Origin: Pseudomonadota bacterium
GTDB lineage: Bacteria > Pseudomonadota > Alphaproteobacteria > Rhizobiales > Rhizobiaceae
Length of the DNA: 13,204 nt
Assembly: GCA_023433855.1 (NCBI GenBank)
Contig: JAEYTV010000457.1
Coordinates: 1 to 13,204, forward strand
Reading direction: 5' to 3'
Position 1 is the stretch's first letter. Every line of letters starts with the position of its first letter. The position numbers and the translations under genes were made by a program. The notes beneath the pieces are model-generated. The model searched no databases, was not told where the DNA came from, and saw nothing but the letters and a program-made list of their open reading frames with translations. Positions 7,144-12,949 of the stretch are shown here, one piece after another.

Positions 7144-7797
7144 TCAAACCTGAAACCGTGGCGCTTTTTCGTCGAGAAGCGCATTGACCTCGGCGACGGC
7201 GACCGCCGCCCCTGCCGGATTGTCGAAGACCGCGGCGCGCAACGCAACGAATTCGGCCCCGCTCTCCGCAACCGCGACGACCGAGTCCGGACTGCTGCCC
7301 CCCATGACGATGCAGGGAACCTCGACCATCGAGGCCCACCACTCTCCAAGGGCAAGGTTCTTCGGATGAACTTCCGGCTTGATGTCCCCATCGAGCTTGC
7401 CGAAAAAGATGTAGTCGGGACGCAACTCGCCGATCTGCAGCGCCTGGTGACGGTCGGGGGCTCCACCCGTGCCAACGATCATCTTCGGCACAAACTTCTC
7501 GATGGCCTCCTGAAGGTCAGGCAATGCGCCATCCAGGTGCAGACCATCCGCCTTCACACGTCCGGCAACGCGGCTGTCTCCGGCGATCAGCGCAGCCGCG
7601 CCGGCTGCCTGAATGATCGGAACCAACGTTTCGGCCCGTTTCTGGAATGCCTGATCGTCCATGCCATACTGCGGCAGTATCACCGAGGCGACGTCTCCTC
7701 CCGAGAGCGCGTCCTCGAGCTGCCGTGACTGCAGGTCGGCGTCATCCCTATCGGGAACGATGAGGACTAGGCGGCAGCGATCTTCCGGTTCGGTCAA
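7144..7797 (-). CDS. Thiamine phosphate synthase (ThiE)-like TIM-barrel protein
   Basis: A 217-residue protein with the ThiE layout: alternating beta strands and helices, a GLHLDG segment where ThiE has GVHLGQ, YIFFGK where ThiE has YIGLGP, a VMGG turn before the last strands and a VALRAAVF end. True ThiE joins the pyrimidine and thiazole halves of thiamine. Here several substrate-contact motifs are changed, including the HxGQ motif and the threonine-rich TxT loop, and no thiamine genes are near, so activity is uncertain. The start is a TTG at 7797: the frame closes upstream with a stop, no earlier ATG exists, and AGGA lies 7 nt before the TTG. It is followed 9 nt later by the Sel1 gene. Confidence 0.82.
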   Translation of the reverse strand: MTEPEDRCRLVLIVPDRDDADLQSRQLEDALSGGDVASVILPQYGMDDQAFQKRAETLVPIIQAAGAAALIAGDSRVAGRVKADGLHLDGALPDLQEAIEKFVPKMIVGTGGAPDRHQALQIGELRPDYIFFGKLDGDIKPEVHPKNLALGEWWASMVEVPCIVMGGSSPDSVVAVAESGAEFVALRAAVFDNPAGAAVAVAEVNALLDEKAPRFQV

Positions 7798-7807
7798 TGA
7801 GTCATCC

Positions 7808-7830
7808 TGTCATGCGAACGGTTCATGACA
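7808..7830. promoter_or_regulatory. Dyad in the divergent thiE-like/TSUP promoter region
   Basis: TGTCATG (7808-7814) and CATGACA (7824-7830) are perfect inverted copies 9 nt apart. They lie 10 bp before the thiE-like TTG start and 82 bp before the chosen TSUP start. Symmetry, arm length and location fit an operator for a dimeric regulator acting on both genes. No regulator is identified. Confidence 0.35.
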
Positions 7831-7911
7831 CATCCGCACTCGTTTTCCATCCGCGAATTCGATAGACCGGACCGACTGAAGGATCAACCGTCCCTCCCGT
7901 TTGAAGATCCC

Positions 7912-8682
7912 ATGCCAGATACGCTCACCCTGACGTTTTTCACCTTCGCGATACCTGCCGTTCTGGTCGTAGGCCTCTCCAAGGGCGGGATCGGCGGGGC
8001 GATCGGTCTCATGGGGGTTCCCTTGATGTCCATGGCGGTGGATCCGGTCAAGGCCGCAGCCATCTTCCTGCCGATCCTGATCCTGATGGATATTGTCGCA
8101 CTTTGGTCCTGGCGCCGTTACAACGATCCCGAAACGCTGCTGATGATCCTTCCCGGAGGACTTGTCGGAATTGCCCTCGGCTGGGCGACATCGGCGTATG
8201 TTTCCGATGACGCGCTTCGGCTGGTCATCGCCATCGCAACCATCCTGTTTACGGTCCGCTACTTCTGGCAGGTCTATGGCCCGCGTTCCGGACAGCCGGG
8301 CAAGCCGTTGCCGCATCGTCCCGTTGCCGCCACCTTCTGGGGTTCGCTCTCCGGGTACGCGAGCTTTGTCGCCCATGCCGGCGGCCCCCCGTTCCAGATC
8401 TACGTTCTGCCGATGCGCCTGGATCCGAAATCTTACACCGGCGCCAGCATCCGCTTTTTTGCAATCGTCAACGCGGTGAAGGTGATCCCTTACTTCTTTC
8501 TCGGCGCCCTCGATCGGGAGAACCTGACGATCTCTGCCACCTTGCTACCGGTCGCCCTCATAGCAACCGTCCTCGGTGCGACCATCGTCAAGCACATGAA
8601 GGCCGAGCTTTTTTACCCGATGACCTATGGCCTTGCCTTCCTCGCGGGTCTCAAGCTTCTTTGGGATGGCCTGCCATTCTGA
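7912..8682 (+). CDS. TSUP-family (TauE/SafE) membrane transporter
   Basis: A 256-residue inner-membrane protein with about eight hydrophobic segments and the internal duplication of the TSUP family. The first half carries GLSKGGIGGAIGLMGVPLMS near the N-terminus and the second half the matching GSLSGYASFVAHAGGPPFQI. Family members move small anions such as sulfite, sulfoacetate or other organosulfur compounds; the substrate here cannot be told. The frame is open to an ATG at 7825, which would add a polar 29-residue tail. I chose 7912 (MPDTLTLTFFTFAIPAV) because the protein then starts at the first membrane helix and leaves room for the divergent promoters. The ribosome binding site is weak (GAAG). 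Confidence 0.88.
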   Translation: MPDTLTLTFFTFAIPAVLVVGLSKGGIGGAIGLMGVPLMSMAVDPVKAAAIFLPILILMDIVALWSWRRYNDPETLLMILPGGLVGIALGWATSAYVSDDALRLVIAIATILFTVRYFWQVYGPRSGQPGKPLPHRPVAATFWGSLSGYASFVAHAGGPPFQIYVLPMRLDPKSYTGASIRFFAIVNAVKVIPYFFLGALDRENLTISATLLPVALIATVLGATIVKHMKAELFYPMTYGLAFLAGLKLLWDGLPF

Positions 8683-8689
8683 CAGCCAG

Positions 8690-8717
8690 CGCGGCACGAC
8701 CGCCAGGGCGTGCTGCG
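8690..8717 (+). terminator. Stem-loop downstream of the TSUP gene
   Basis: CGCGGCACG (8690-8698) pairs with CGTGCTGCG (8709-8717) over 9 bp with one G-T wobble and a 10-nt loop, 8 nt after the stop codon. No T-run follows, so it may stabilise the mRNA end or give weak termination before the arsR-type gene. Confidence 0.4.
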
Positions 8718-8731
8718 ACGCACAATAAACC

Positions 8732-8759
8732 TTGCCGCGAATTGCTGTTTGACGTAAAT
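8732..8759 (+). promoter_or_regulatory. Candidate promoter of the ArsR-type gene
   Basis: TTGCCG (8732-8737) and GTAAAT (8754-8759) are spaced 16 nt apart. The expected transcription start is about 8766, immediately at the ATG at 8768. This fits the absence of any ribosome binding site and suggests a leaderless mRNA. Confidence 0.4.
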
Positions 8760-8767
8760 TCCAGTGT

Positions 8768-9028
8768 ATGACGATACCCGATCCGTTTGCAGCCATCGCT
8801 GATCCAAACAGACGTTATCTGCTGGAGGAACTGCGGCGTTCCCCGAAGACGGTGCGCGAACTGTCTGATGGTTTGCCGATCAGCCGCCCGGCCGTGTCTC
8901 AACACCTTAAGGCGTTACTTGACAGCAATCTGGTGACGGTCAGGGCGCAAGGGACAACGCGGGTCTATGCCGTCAATGCCAAGGGGTTCGACAAGCTCAA
9001 CTTCTGGCTCGATCAGTTCTGGTCGTAA
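8768..9028 (+). CDS. ArsR-family winged-helix transcriptional regulator
   Basis: An 86-residue DNA-binding protein. It begins DPFAAIADPNRRYLLEELRR, the ArsR-type dimer helix. A helix-turn-helix follows at about 27-52 (TVRELSDGLPISRPAVSQHL), then a wing (LVTVRAQGTTRVYAV). It has no cysteine, so it lacks the metal-sensing ELCVCDL-type site and is not a metal sensor of the classic kind. Proteins like this are often paired with an SRPBCC/AHSA1 gene; none is present here. The only usable start is the ATG at 8768 (a stop lies in frame at 8750) and it has no Shine-Dalgarno sequence. It could control the TSUP gene just upstream, but nothing proves that. Confidence 0.88.
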   Translation: MTIPDPFAAIADPNRRYLLEELRRSPKTVRELSDGLPISRPAVSQHLKALLDSNLVTVRAQGTTRVYAVNAKGFDKLNFWLDQFWS

Positions 9029-9049
9029 TCGCCAAACCACGACCAGAAC
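9016..9049 (+). terminator. 11-bp hairpin overlapping the ArsR-type gene's stop codon
   Basis: GTTCTGGTCGT (9016-9026) and ACGACCAGAAC (9039-9049) form a perfect 11-bp stem with a 12-nt loop. The left arm contains the last codons and the first base of the TAA stop; the right arm is followed by GTTATTGC, a poor T-tract. It is most simply the gene's terminator, placed between convergent genes. A perfect dyad this long could also be a protein-binding site. Confidence 0.55.
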
Positions 9050-9144
9050 GTTATTGCACTTACGGATTGGTTTCTTTGCCGCTTTCCATGCCTCCTACCG
9101 TGTCATACGTGAGGCAGCGGCCGGCTCTCCTGTTTTATTGCAGC

Positions 9145-9321
9145 TTAGTGACGCGTAGAGGCTTTAAGGCGTTGCATCTGATCCTTGATACGCAACTTGC
9201 GGCGCTTGATCTCGGCGATCTCCCGGTCGTCGGAAGAGGGAGATGCAAGAATGGCCTGGAGCTCTTCCTCTAGAGCGCCGTGCTTCTTTTCAAGCGCTGC
9301 GATATGAGCCTGGACGGTCAT
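9145..9321 (-). CDS. YdcH/DUF465 family small protein (first copy)
   Basis: A 58-residue helical, highly charged protein beginning MTVQAHIAALEKKHGALEEE. Its C-terminal half, EIKRRKLRIKDQMQRLK, carries the YdcH/DUF465 signature of basic residues before K-L-x-I-K-D. Family members are predicted helical hairpins of unknown function. The frame is open to 9357, but the ATG at 9321 has GGAA 8 nt upstream and begins the conserved part. It is a paralogue of the gene at 9553-9756, which points the other way across a 231-bp spacer. It is convergent with the ArsR-type gene. Confidence 0.85.
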   Translation of the reverse strand: MTVQAHIAALEKKHGALEEELQAILASPSSDDREIAEIKRRKLRIKDQMQRLKASTRH

Positions 9322-9343
9322 TTGGCATGTTCCTTCCTTGGTC

Positions 9344-9380
9344 ACCTGCCTCGGCATTCCCTTCTGCCGAGGCTTCAGGT
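9344..9380. repeat. Strong hairpin in the spacer between the two ydcH genes
   Basis: GCCTCGGCA (9348-9356) and TGCCGAGGC (9365-9373) form a perfect 9-bp, GC-rich stem with an 8-nt loop. ACCT (9344-9347) and AGGT (9377-9380) extend it after a 3-nt bulge. On the minus strand it lies in the leader of the first ydcH gene, 26 bp before its ATG, with GAAGGGAA in the loop. On the plus strand the loop is pyrimidine-rich. No T-run follows on either strand, so it is not a standard terminator. Confidence 0.5.
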
Positions 9381-9552
9381 TTGCGACGGAATTGTGACAC
9401 GATCAGTGCTGTTTGTCGAAGGAGAAATCGTGGTTTCTGTTGGGCAAATTCGTGACAACGCCTAACTTCCCGTTAAGCCGGATTGGTGGTAGAGGCTTGC
9501 GGAGATTGCCGGGCCGGGTTCAAGGATGGCCGGCATGATTATGGGGAATGAC

Positions 9553-9756
9553 ATGGCTGACCAGGAACAGGCGGACATCCGCCTGACGCTCGCAAAACTC
9601 CGCCAGGAACATGAGGATTACGATGCCGCCATCAACGCCATGATCGAAGTGGGCTGTGACGCACTTCGAGTGCAGCGCATGAAGAAGAAGAAGCTGGCCA
9701 TCAAGGACAAGATGAGCCAGCTGGAAGATCAGATCATCCCCGACATCATTGCCTGA
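9553..9756 (+). CDS. YdcH/DUF465 family small protein (second copy, ahead of purE)
   Basis: A 67-residue charged helical protein beginning [20 protein letters not shown] and ending DQIIPDIIA. The [18 protein letters not shown] segment matches the YdcH/DUF465 signature and the first copy's RRKLRIKDQMQRL. Function is unknown. Two starts are credible: the ATG at 9553 with GGGGA 7 nt upstream (chosen because it begins at the conserved part) and the ATG at 9535 with AAGGA 8 nt upstream. The stop is 10 nt before purE, so it is almost certainly co-transcribed with purE-purK. Confidence 0.87.
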   Translation: MADQEQADIRLTLAKLRQEHEDYDAAINAMIEVGCDALRVQRMKKKKLAIKDKMSQLEDQIIPDIIA

Positions 9757-9766
9757 GGGAGCTATC

Positions 9767-10267
9767 ATGCCGACGGAACGCCCCCCTGTCGCCATCATCA
9801 TGGGCAGCCAGTCCGATTGGGAAACCATGAAGAATGCGGCCGATACGCTGGAAGCGCTCGATATCGGCTATGAAGCCCGGATCGTCTCAGCGCACCGAAC
9901 GCCCGAGCGGATGGTGGAGTTTGCAAAGTCCGCCCGCGCCGAGGGCTTCCAGGTCATCATAGCCGGAGCCGGCGGAGCCGCCCATCTTCCAGGAATGACC
10001 GCCGCGATGACGCCGCTGCCGGTCTTTGGAGTACCGGTGCAGTCGAAGGCACTTTCCGGTCAGGATAGTCTCCTGTCGATAGTCCAGATGCCCGCAGGCA
10101 TTCCGGTGGGCACTCTTGCGATCGGCAAGGCCGGCGCGATCAATGCGGCCCTGCTTGCGGCTGCCGTTCTGGCGCTCAGCGACGATGAAGTCGCCGATCG
10201 TCTCGACGAGTGGCGCGCACGTCAGAGCGCGGCGGTTGCCGACTATCCCCTCGACGAGGCTCCATGA
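9767..10267 (+). CDS. purE: N5-carboxyaminoimidazole ribonucleotide mutase, class I
   Basis: A cytoplasmic purine-synthesis enzyme that converts N5-CAIR, made by PurK, to CAIR. At 166 residues it has the usual length. It shows the substrate-binding GSQSDW (13-18), SAHRTP (41-46) with the catalytic H43, and GGAAHLPGM (69-77), then the [16 protein letters not shown] helix. The ATG at 9767 has GAGGGAG 5 nt upstream; the frame's extension to a TTG at 9749 overlaps the ydcH gene and is not credible. The last 4 bases overlap the purK start (ATGA), so the two are translationally coupled. The presence of purK confirms the class I, two-step route. Confidence 0.97.
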   Translation: MPTERPPVAIIMGSQSDWETMKNAADTLEALDIGYEARIVSAHRTPERMVEFAKSARAEGFQVIIAGAGGAAHLPGMTAAMTPLPVFGVPVQSKALSGQDSLLSIVQMPAGIPVGTLAIGKAGAINAALLAAAVLALSDDEVADRLDEWRARQSAAVADYPLDEAP

Positions 10268-11343
10268 CAATATCCACCATCGGCATCATTGGCGGCGGGC
10301 AGCTGGGCCGCATGCTGGCAATGGCCGCAGCGCGGCTGAACTTCTCCACGGTCGTTCTCGATCCGCAGGCAGACTGTCCGGCCGCCCAGCTGGCAACCGC
10401 TCAGATCGTCGCCCCCTACAGCGACCCGCAAGCTCTCGCCCAGCTCGCCAGACGCTGCGACATCGTAACCTACGAATTCGAGAACGTCCCGGTTGCCGCC
10501 GCCGAAGCACTGCAGCGTTCGTTGCCCGTCTATCCGCCGCCCAGGGCGCTTGAGGTGTCGCAGGACCGGCTGACGGAGAAACGTTTCCTGAACGAGTGCG
10601 GCATCGAAACCGCGCAGTTCCGCCCGGTAGACAACCAGGCGGAGCTTGAACAGGCGCTCAGGGATTTCGACGGCCAAGGGGTTCTGAAGACCCGCCGGCT
10701 GGGTTATGACGGCAAGGGGCAGCGCGTCTTCCGTTCCGCGGACGACGACCCGGCGGGCGCCTTCGAGGCCCTGGGTGCGGTGCCGCTTATCCTTGAAAGT
10801 ATGGTCCCGTTCGAGCGGGAAATCTCCATCATTGCGGCGAGAGCCACCGATGGAACCATCTCCTGCTACGATCCCGCGGAAAACATCCACCGTAATGGCA
10901 TCCTCCACACGTCTACCGTGCCCGCCCGCATCTCCGGTCCGACGGCAGCCACCGCGCGCGATTCGGCCGCCAAACTCCTCGCAGCACTGGATTATGTCGG
11001 CGTCATCGGCATTGAATTCTTCGTCATGGCAGATGGCAAGCTGATTGCCAACGAGATCGCCCCGCGGGTTCACAATTCCGGCCACTGGACGGAAGCCGCC
11101 TGCGTCATATCGCAGTTCGAGCAGCATATCCGCGCCGTCTCCGGCCTGCCGCTCGGCGCTCCTGAGCGTCATTCCGATTGCATCATGACGAACCTCATTG
11201 GCGACGACATCCTCGACCTCCCGGCCTGGCTCTCCGAGCCCGACACACTGGTCCACCTTTACGGCAAGGCACAGTCCCGTCCCGGCCGAAAAATGGGCCA
11301 TGTAACCAAACTCATCGGCCCGAAACCACTGCCGAAAGGTTGA
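10264..11343 (+). CDS. purK: N5-carboxyaminoimidazole ribonucleotide synthase
   Basis: An ATP-grasp enzyme that makes N5-CAIR from AIR, bicarbonate and ATP and feeds it to PurE. It has 359 residues, typical of the family. Visible landmarks are the N-terminal [13 protein letters not shown] (6-18), TYEFENVP (about 69-76), the ATP-grasp loop [12 protein letters not shown] (about 140-151), FEREISII, and the metal-binding [14 protein letters not shown] (about 262-275). The ATG at 10264 overlaps the purE stop as ATGA. The frame extends back to 10210 inside purE, but those residues do not belong to the family. A large open frame on the opposite strand (10243-11346) is a GC-bias shadow. Confidence 0.97.
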   Translation: MTISTIGIIGGGQLGRMLAMAAARLNFSTVVLDPQADCPAAQLATAQIVAPYSDPQALAQLARRCDIVTYEFENVPVAAAEALQRSLPVYPPPRALEVSQDRLTEKRFLNECGIETAQFRPVDNQAELEQALRDFDGQGVLKTRRLGYDGKGQRVFRSADDDPAGAFEALGAVPLILESMVPFEREISIIAARATDGTISCYDPAENIHRNGILHTSTVPARISGPTAATARDSAAKLLAALDYVGVIGIEFFVMADGKLIANEIAPRVHNSGHWTEAACVISQFEQHIRAVSGLPLGAPERHSDCIMTNLIGDDILDLPAWLSEPDTLVHLYGKAQSRPGRKMGHVTKLIGPKPLPKG

Positions 11344-11380
11344 CATGGAACGAGGCCCGGGTTATCTGCACGCCAACCTG

Positions 11381-11419
11381 AGGCGCGCTCCTTATTCTCC
11401 GGGACAAGGCGGCGCGCTT
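11381..11419 (+). terminator. Possible stem-loop downstream of purK
   Basis: AGGCGCGC (11381-11388) can pair with GCGCGCTT (11412-11419), with one G-T wobble, around a 23-nt loop. It lies 37 nt after the purK stop and 53 nt before rpmJ. The long loop and lack of a T-run make it a weak candidate, but it is the only structure that could separate purEK from rpmJ. Confidence 0.25.
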
Positions 11420-11472
11420 CCGATGATTAGAGACAAGCGGCTTCACAGCCCACAGACTGCTGGACCAGTACA

Positions 11473-11598
11473 ATGAAAATCAAGAACTCGCTCAAGGCGC
11501 TCAAGGCTCGTCATCGCGATAACCGTCTGGTTCGCCGCAAGGGCCGCATATATATCATCAACAAGCAGAATCCGCGTTTCAAGGCCCGCCAGGGCTGA
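11473..11598 (+). CDS. rpmJ: 50S ribosomal protein L36, cysteine-free type
   Basis: A 41-residue, strongly basic ribosomal protein beginning [20 protein letters not shown] and ending FKARQG. It matches the longer B-type L36 (also called YkgO). The zinc-binding cysteines of classic L36 are absent: the protein has no cysteine. In many bacteria this form replaces the zinc form under zinc limitation; in Rhizobiales it is normally the standard copy. The leader (11344-11472) shows no strong Shine-Dalgarno sequence and no zinc-regulator box that I can recognise. It lies between purK and a secreted TPR protein gene, all on the plus strand. Confidence 0.95.
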   Translation: MKIKNSLKALKARHRDNRLVRRKGRIYIINKQNPRFKARQG

Positions 11599-11657
11599 GA
11601 ATGTTCGGCGGGGCTGGGCCACGCCAATCAATTTGTCGACAGTTCGGCAAATCGGGT

Positions 11658-11698
11658 TTGACCTTCAGCGCATGCAGATTACTTTATCTGCATGCGCT
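11658..11698 (+). promoter_or_regulatory. Promoter-like boxes inside a perfect 12-bp inverted repeat
   Basis: AGCGCATGCAGA (11667-11678) and TCTGCATGCGCT (11687-11698) are perfect inverted copies 8 nt apart; each arm also contains the palindrome GCATGC. TTGACC (11658-11663) and ACTTTA (11681-11686) are exactly 17 nt apart, so the -10-like box fills the loop and the left arm fills the spacer. The right arm covers the expected transcription start and the ATG at 11692. As RNA it could instead be the rpmJ terminator (12-bp stem, then ATTCTCGTTTT). Confidence 0.5.
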
Positions 11699-12330
11699 AT
11701 TCTCGTTTTATGTCCCTGATTCTGGTTGCTGCAAGCGGATTGTGGCCGGCCTGGGCTCAGTCCGTCGTGCCGGATGCCGCAGCTCCCGTTCAGTCCGCGC
11801 CAGCCGCGCCGCAGCCTCTCCCGTCTGGTTCCGCCGAGACCTCTAGGGTCCATAAGCCGGTCGATTCGCTGTTCGATGCGCTGAGGCGCGAACGCAATCC
11901 GGACAAGGCGCGCGCCATCGCCGCTCAGATAGCAGCCGATCTCAGCGATTCGGGAAGCGCTACCGTCAATCTCCTGATGGAATGGGCTACTAACGCCATC
12001 AAGGAAAAGCGGAACGCAGCTGCGCTGGACTTCCTCGACAGGGCAACCCTGCTTGAGCCCTCCTTTGCCGAGGGATGGAACCGGCGGGCCACGCTTCACT
12101 ACGCGATGGGCAATGCCCGAAAGTCCATGGCCGATATCGCTGAGGTATTGAAGCGGGAGCCACGCCATTTCGGGGCCTTGGCCGGCTTGGCAGCTATCCT
12201 CATGGAAGCCGGCAAGGATGAACTGGCGTTAAAGGCTTGGGAAGACTATCTGGAAATCTACCCTGCCGATCGCGACGCCCAGGAAGCGGTTGCGAAACTC
12301 TCCGAAAAGATCGCGGGAAGCCGAACCTGA
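11692..12330 (+). CDS. Secreted tetratricopeptide-repeat protein
   Basis: A 212-residue protein, probably periplasmic. The N-terminus has arginines (MRYSRF), then SLILVAASGLWPAWAQS, a signal peptide with likely cleavage after AWA near residue 23. A proline/alanine-rich linker (about 25-50) precedes a helical region. At least two TPR units lie at about 125-200 (EGWNRRATLHYAMGNARKSM; HFGALAGLAAILMEAGKDEL). Such repeats bind partner proteins; the partner is unknown. The ATG at 11692 is inside the inverted repeat and has no ribosome binding site, so it would need a leaderless mRNA. The ATG at 11710 is an alternative giving a shorter signal peptide. It ends 619 bp before the convergent pyruvate kinase gene. 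Confidence 0.85.
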   Translation: MRYSRFMSLILVAASGLWPAWAQSVVPDAAAPVQSAPAAPQPLPSGSAETSRVHKPVDSLFDALRRERNPDKARAIAAQIAADLSDSGSATVNLLMEWATNAIKEKRNAAALDFLDRATLLEPSFAEGWNRRATLHYAMGNARKSMADIAEVLKREPRHFGALAGLAAILMEAGKDELALKAWEDYLEIYPADRDAQEAVAKLSEKIAGSRT

Positions 12331-12949
12331 CTGAAAATTGAGGCGACCCTGTCGCTCCTCGTAGGCATTCCGGCGAGGGCTTCCCATTCACGGCCTAAAA
12401 GGCCGGACGATCGAAAGAACCTTTCCCAGTCAAGGTGAACTGATCGACGTCGGCGGCTTCAGGAGGAAGTCGGTGCGTGTTCCCGCCCCCAAGCACTGCA
12501 AACCTGAGGCCGCTCGTCTTCATCCATGGGGGCGAGTGGCGGTCTGCGTGACCGGGAGGCAGCTTTCCGGCGGGCGCTTGAGGCGCTGCGCCGAACTCCT
12601 TTGGGTCGACAAGCCAGGACATTCCTATTCGGAGCGTGGCAGGCCCGAAATCCATTCACGGGGACTGGTGCGAGACCTTCCAACTGCGGACCGCGTCGAG
12701 ACCCGCAACCTCGGCCACAAGCCCGATTTTCTTTCGAGAGGTCGCAGTCGCAGCGATCGAGAAGCTTGCCGTCATGGCTCGTGATCTGCAGGCTGCTGCT
12801 TGCCGAGCAGAACCAGTTTGGTGCCGGGGAAGCGGCACCGCCCGAACGGGATCCCTCCATCGAGAATACCTGAGGCGGTCAAATCCGGCGGCTATCCCGT
12901 CCCTCGGGTCGGGAGCCGCCCCGAGGCAATGGTCGACGTTATTCCGACC
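12331..12949. other. About 620 bp without a convincing gene, between convergent genes
   Basis: This stretch separates the TPR gene from the end of pyruvate kinase. Several overlapping reading frames exist on both strands (for example 12459-12860 and 12395-12655 on the minus strand), but they lack ribosome binding sites, have arginine/proline/serine-rich shadow-like compositions and match no family I know. Small hairpins are present: GCGAC/GTCGC at 12343-12355 and CGGCCT/AGGCCG at 12391-12405. It may be plain spacer or the remnant of a decayed gene. Confidence 0.5.
12902..12926 (-). terminator. Stem-loop after pyruvate kinase
   Basis: On the minus strand CCTCGGG (12926-12920) pairs perfectly with CCCGAGG (12908-12902) around an 11-nt loop, 23 nt after the pyk stop codon. 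No T-run follows. It is a plausible 3' end structure but an imperfect intrinsic terminator. Confidence 0.4.

Noticed and set aside
10243..11346. 367-residue open frame on the minus strand opposite purK
   Set aside because: purK on the plus strand is unmistakable. The antisense frame follows from high GC at third positions and shows no family motif.
11344..11472. Zinc-regulator (Zur) box upstream of rpmJ
   Set aside because: I looked for the AT-rich Zur-type palindrome because the cysteine-free L36 is often zinc-regulated, but no such sequence is present.
12395..12655. 86-residue minus-strand frame ending in a protein-like tail (FTLTGKGSFDRPAF)
   Set aside because: A stop codon directly precedes its ATG, there is no ribosome binding site and GC at third positions is lower than in the real genes. 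At best it is a remnant.
12459..12860. 133-residue minus-strand frame in the pyk-TPR spacer
   Set aside because: Its composition is rich in R, S, P and C with no motif and no Shine-Dalgarno sequence, and other frames over the same DNA are equally open. It looks like chance.
12772..12882. 36-codon minus-strand frame from a TTG, including FPGTKLVLLGKQQ
   Set aside because: It reads slightly protein-like but is very short, lacks a ribosome binding site and matches nothing I can name.
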